A DNA stretch of 7,204 nucleotides from positions 1-7,204 of the forward strand of contig DQZA01000310.1 of NCBI GenBank assembly GCA_011042035.1, in the 5' to 3' direction. Below are positions 4,807-7,204 of the stretch, piece by piece; the first letter of the stretch is position 1, and each line of letters begins with the position of its first letter. A program made the position numbers and the translations under genes. Origin of the DNA: Desulfobacteraceae bacterium. Its GTDB lineage: Bacteria > Desulfobacterota > DSM-4660 > Desulfatiglandales > Desulfatiglandaceae. The notes beneath the pieces were generated by a model. That model did not search any database, was not told the origin of the DNA, and was given only the letters and a program-made list of their open reading frames with translations.

Positions 4807-5559
4807 ATGCAGATGCTCAAGGTGGAAAACTTGATGGTGTTTTTTGAAAACGCCCTTGCCCTTAATGACTTCAGCATGGAGCTGGACGAAGGGCAGATAG
4901 TGGGTGTCATAGGGTCCAACAGTGCTGGAAAGACGACCCTCATGAATACCCTGTCAGGCCTTATATTGGACATGAGGATTAAGGAGAAAAGAAGGGGCGG
5001 CGAGCGCATAACCATCTACGGAAAGATCATATATCGGGGCGAAGACATTTCAAATGTGCCGCCAAGCGAAAGGGTGAAAAAGGGAATCGTGCTCTGCAGG
5101 GAAAGGCACCCGGTGTTTGGTGAGAGTAGCGTAGTGGAGAATCTGAGGATAGCAGGCTACCTTAAATCAAGGGGCCACATTAGGAAGACAATCGAGTATG
5201 TTTTCGAGGTGTTTCCGGGCCTAAAACGGCTCAGAGGTAGAAAGGCGGGATTCCTCAGCGGAGGTGAACAGCAGATGCTTGCCATAGGGATGGCCCTGGT
5301 GGCTGAGCCCAGCCTGTTGCTATTGGATGAGCCGCTGCTCGGTTTAAGCCCCATGATGCAAAACATGCTTGTTGAATCCATCAAGCGATTGAAATCGGAT
5401 TCCGGGATGACTGTGGTCCTGAGCGAACAGTTTGCAAGGCCTGTGCTTCCAATGATCGACCACGGGTATATTATTGAGAATGGCATGTTGACCCTATCCG
5501 GTACGGGCCAGGAGCTTATGGATAACCCTGAAGTAAAGGCAGCATATTTTGGAGTTTAG
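4807..5559 (+). CDS. livF: Liv-type ABC transporter ATP-binding protein, LivF family
   Basis: This is the second ATPase subunit, with 250 residues. Walker A is GSNSAGKTT (36-44), the signature is LSGGEQ (150-155), and Walker B LLLLDEP ends with catalytic Glu175 followed by LLGLSP, all of which fit LivF. Between Walker A and the GEDI segment there is a basic insertion of about a dozen residues (DMRIKEKRRGGERI). The Q-loop region reads LCRERHPVFG where LivF normally has a VPEGRRIF-type sequence. The H-loop position is SEQF (206-209) with Gln208. LivF proteins characteristically lack His here, so one composite ATP site is probably weaker. The first ATG (4807) is used with AGG 6 nt upstream, and ATG at 4813 is an alternative. 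It follows livG by 32 bp and precedes the ligase by 5 bp. Confidence 0.92.
   Translation: MQMLKVENLMVFFENALALNDFSMELDEGQIVGVIGSNSAGKTTLMNTLSGLILDMRIKEKRRGGERITIYGKIIYRGEDISNVPPSERVKKGIVLCRERHPVFGESSVVENLRIAGYLKSRGHIRKTIEYVFEVFPGLKRLRGRKAGFLSGGEQQMLAIGMALVAEPSLLLLDEPLLGLSPMMQNMLVESIKRLKSDSGMTVVLSEQFARPVLPMIDHGYIIENGMLTLSGTGQELMDNPEVKAAYFGV
5551..5554 (+). promoter_or_regulatory. ribosome binding site of the ligase gene inside livF
   Basis: GGAG in the last livF codons lies 10 nt before the GTG start at 5565. The livF stop (5557-5559) lies between them, so termination and re-initiation are probably coupled. Confidence 0.55.
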
Positions 5560-5564
5560 AACCG

Positions 5565-7202
5565 GTGAAGGATAGAAGAGACAATATCTTTTGTGCATTT
5601 GCCTCCGCAGCGGATAGGTTCTCGCGCCGCACCGCTGTGGTGTACCTTGGTACCCGCTTTTCTTACAGTAAGGTGCTTAGGCTAGCTGAGGCCTTTGCCT
5701 CTTCCCTGGCTGAGCTCGGTGTCAAGGAAAACGACAGGGTGATGCTTTACATTCCAAATAGCATCCAATGGGTCGTTTCTTGGCTAGGAATCCAGAGGGC
5801 AGGGGCCATTGCTGTGCCTATCACTCCCATCTATACATCCTATGACCTCAGGTACATTGCAAAGGACAGTGGAGCAAGCTTTATTGTATGTGCTGATACT
5901 AATTATGGTTATGTAAAAGAGGTATTCGAAGAGGTCGGATTCAGGAAGGCAATCGTCACTCGCCTAGCCGACCTATTGCCTTGGTGGAAGCGATTGTTCG
6001 GCTGGGCCTTTGACAGGGTGCCCAAGGGCAAGATAGCCAGAGACGAAAACACCATACCTTTTAGAAAAATGGTTCATGGTTCTGGCAAGGGACTGCCAGA
6101 TGTCTCCAGCAACCGGGGGGACGAGGAGGTGGCGGAGATCCTCTATACAGGGGGAACTACCAAGTTTCCAAAGGGCGTCCCCATATCACACGGCCTATTT
6201 TTGGAATCGGCCATGGAACAGATAACCATGAGCCGAAATCTGTTCCCACCCGAAGACAACGTGATAATAGGCTCTGCCCCTCTTTTTCATATCTTGGGAC
6301 AGACATGCGGCCTTGCGGTGCTCCTTGTTGGGGGATGTCTCATCACCATGCCCAAGGTTAACTTGGACGCCATTTTTGATGCCATTCAACGCTTCAAGGC
6401 AAAGACGTTAATAGGAGTGCCGGCGCTCTACAGAATGATCCTTGAACACGACCGCCTCCATTTATATAACCTGGACTCATTAAGATATTGCTTTAATGGT
6501 GGCGATGTATTGCCTGTTGAAATCGGCGAGAGGTGGAAGAAGCGGTTTCGGATACCCCTGTACCAAGGCTATGGGGCCACGGAGACATGCGGCGGTGTTA
6601 CCATGTGTCCAACCGATAGAGAGAACCCAGTAAGAAGTATTGGTAGGCTTCTTCCGAGTAAAAAGGTAAAAATAGTTGACCCCGAGACCCTGGAGCCTGT
6701 CCCTGTTGGGAAGCCAGGGGAATTGCTTGTTCACTCTGAAAAAATGGTTCAAGCGTATCTGAACAAACCCGAGGAGACGGCCGAGTCCTTTGTGGAGATA
6801 GAGGGGTTGTTGTGGTACAGGACTGCTGACATTGTCTCAGTTGATGAGGAAGGTAATTTTTATTTCATTGACCGCACGGTTGATACAATAAAGCACAAGG
6901 GATATCGCGTTTCATCTTCGGAAATTGAGTCGGTGCTCCAGGAACACCCGGCCGTGGTGGGAGCGTGCGCGGTGGGGATACCGGATAACAAAGTGGGGGA
7001 GCGCATAAAGGCCTTTGTAGTCCTCAAAGAGGACGTGAAGGGCATCACGGGTTATGACTTGATCAGGTGGTGCAGGGAGAGGCTCGCCTCTTACAAGGTT
7101 CCCCAATACATAGAATTCCGAGACATGCTCCCCAAATCGAAGGTTGGTAAGCTGCTGAGGCGCGAAATTCGCAGTGAAGAGCAAAGACGCGCAGAGGCCT
7201 AG
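5565..7202 (+). CDS. AMP-forming acyl-CoA synthetase (carboxylate-CoA ligase)
   Basis: This is an adenylate-forming (ANL superfamily) ligase that turns a carboxylic acid, ATP and CoA into acyl-CoA, AMP and pyrophosphate, acting in the cytoplasm or at the membrane face. It is complete at 545 residues, the usual length. The visible motifs are phosphate loop YTGGTTKFPKG (194-204), A5 motif YGATE (336-340), and A7 motif WYRTADIV with Asp422 for the ribose (Ala421 replaces the common Gly). The hinge follows as IDRTVD (435-440), then KHKGYRVSSSEIE, and the catalytic lysine Lys529 lies in PKSKVGKLLRREIR. A Trp-rich amphipathic stretch, LLPWWKRLFGWAFDRVPKGK (137-156), could touch the membrane. YTGG rather than YTSG resembles long-chain FadD-type enzymes, but the substrate cannot be read from sequence. 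The start is GTG at 5565 with GGAG 10 nt upstream. The 5-bp gap to livF suggests it activates the acid imported by the transporter. Confidence 0.92.
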   Translation: MKDRRDNIFCAFASAADRFSRRTAVVYLGTRFSYSKVLRLAEAFASSLAELGVKENDRVMLYIPNSIQWVVSWLGIQRAGAIAVPITPIYTSYDLRYIAKDSGASFIVCADTNYGYVKEVFEEVGFRKAIVTRLADLLPWWKRLFGWAFDRVPKGKIARDENTIPFRKMVHGSGKGLPDVSSNRGDEEVAEILYTGGTTKFPKGVPISHGLFLESAMEQITMSRNLFPPEDNVIIGSAPLFHILGQTCGLAVLLVGGCLITMPKVNLDAIFDAIQRFKAKTLIGVPALYRMILEHDRLHLYNLDSLRYCFNGGDVLPVEIGERWKKRFRIPLYQGYGATETCGGVTMCPTDRENPVRSIGRLLPSKKVKIVDPETLEPVPVGKPGELLVHSEKMVQAYLNKPEETAESFVEIEGLLWYRTADIVSVDEEGNFYFIDRTVDTIKHKGYRVSSSEIESVLQEHPAVVGACAVGIPDNKVGERIKAFVVLKEDVKGITGYDLIRWCRERLASYKVPQYIEFRDMLPKSKVGKLLRREIRSEEQRRAEA

Positions 7203-7204
7203 CG

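Overview
The window carries one long, co-directional (+ strand) operon for a branched-chain-amino-acid-type (Liv/HAAT) ABC importer that ends in an acyl-CoA synthetase gene. It is preceded by a small antitoxin gene and a gene-poor leader. The organism is most likely a Gram-negative, anaerobic deltaproteobacterium (Desulfobacterota). The reasons are the style of the proteins (a roughly 425-residue Liv binding protein with a Sec signal peptide, and a ligase with the YTGGTTKFPKG core and a DRTVDTIKHKGYRVS-type hinge), moderate G+C, and heavy use of AGG/AGA for arginine. This placement rests on recognition of family style, not on a marker gene.

Layout. Positions 1-359 hold no complete gene. There may be the 3' end of an upstream reading frame (stop at 108-110), a run of inverted repeats between 18 and 190, and a TTGACA-type promoter candidate just before 360. 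Positions 366-572 encode a VapB-type ribbon-helix-helix antitoxin. Its partner toxin is missing, and only a 32-codon overlapping reading frame sits where vapC should start. Positions 573-752 are a spacer with a sigma-54-like GG/GC element and a strong ribosome binding site. Then follow livK (753-2030, periplasmic binding protein), a 108-bp structured spacer, livH (2139-3011) and livM (3018-4019, two permeases), livG (4001-4774) and livF (4807-5559, two ATPases), and an AMP-forming acyl-CoA ligase (5565-7202). From livH onward the genes are 5-32 bp apart or overlap, which indicates one transcript and translational coupling.

Working together. LivK would capture a ligand in the periplasm, LivHM would form the channel and LivGF would power import. 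The ligase, translated directly after livF, would convert an imported carboxylic acid to its CoA thioester and so trap it for degradation. This pairing, and the poor match of the LivK pocket region to true Leu/Ile/Val binding proteins, suggest the substrate is an organic acid (aromatic, branched or fatty acid) and not an amino acid. That is inference.

The importer itself belongs to a well-known family. The less ordinary signals are the toxin-less antitoxin, the sigma-54-like promoter, the mutually exclusive RNA pairings between livK and livH, the divergent ATPase motifs in LivG and LivF, the doubtful livG start, and heptameric TAGG repeats in two spacers. I found no convincing evidence of a wholly new system.
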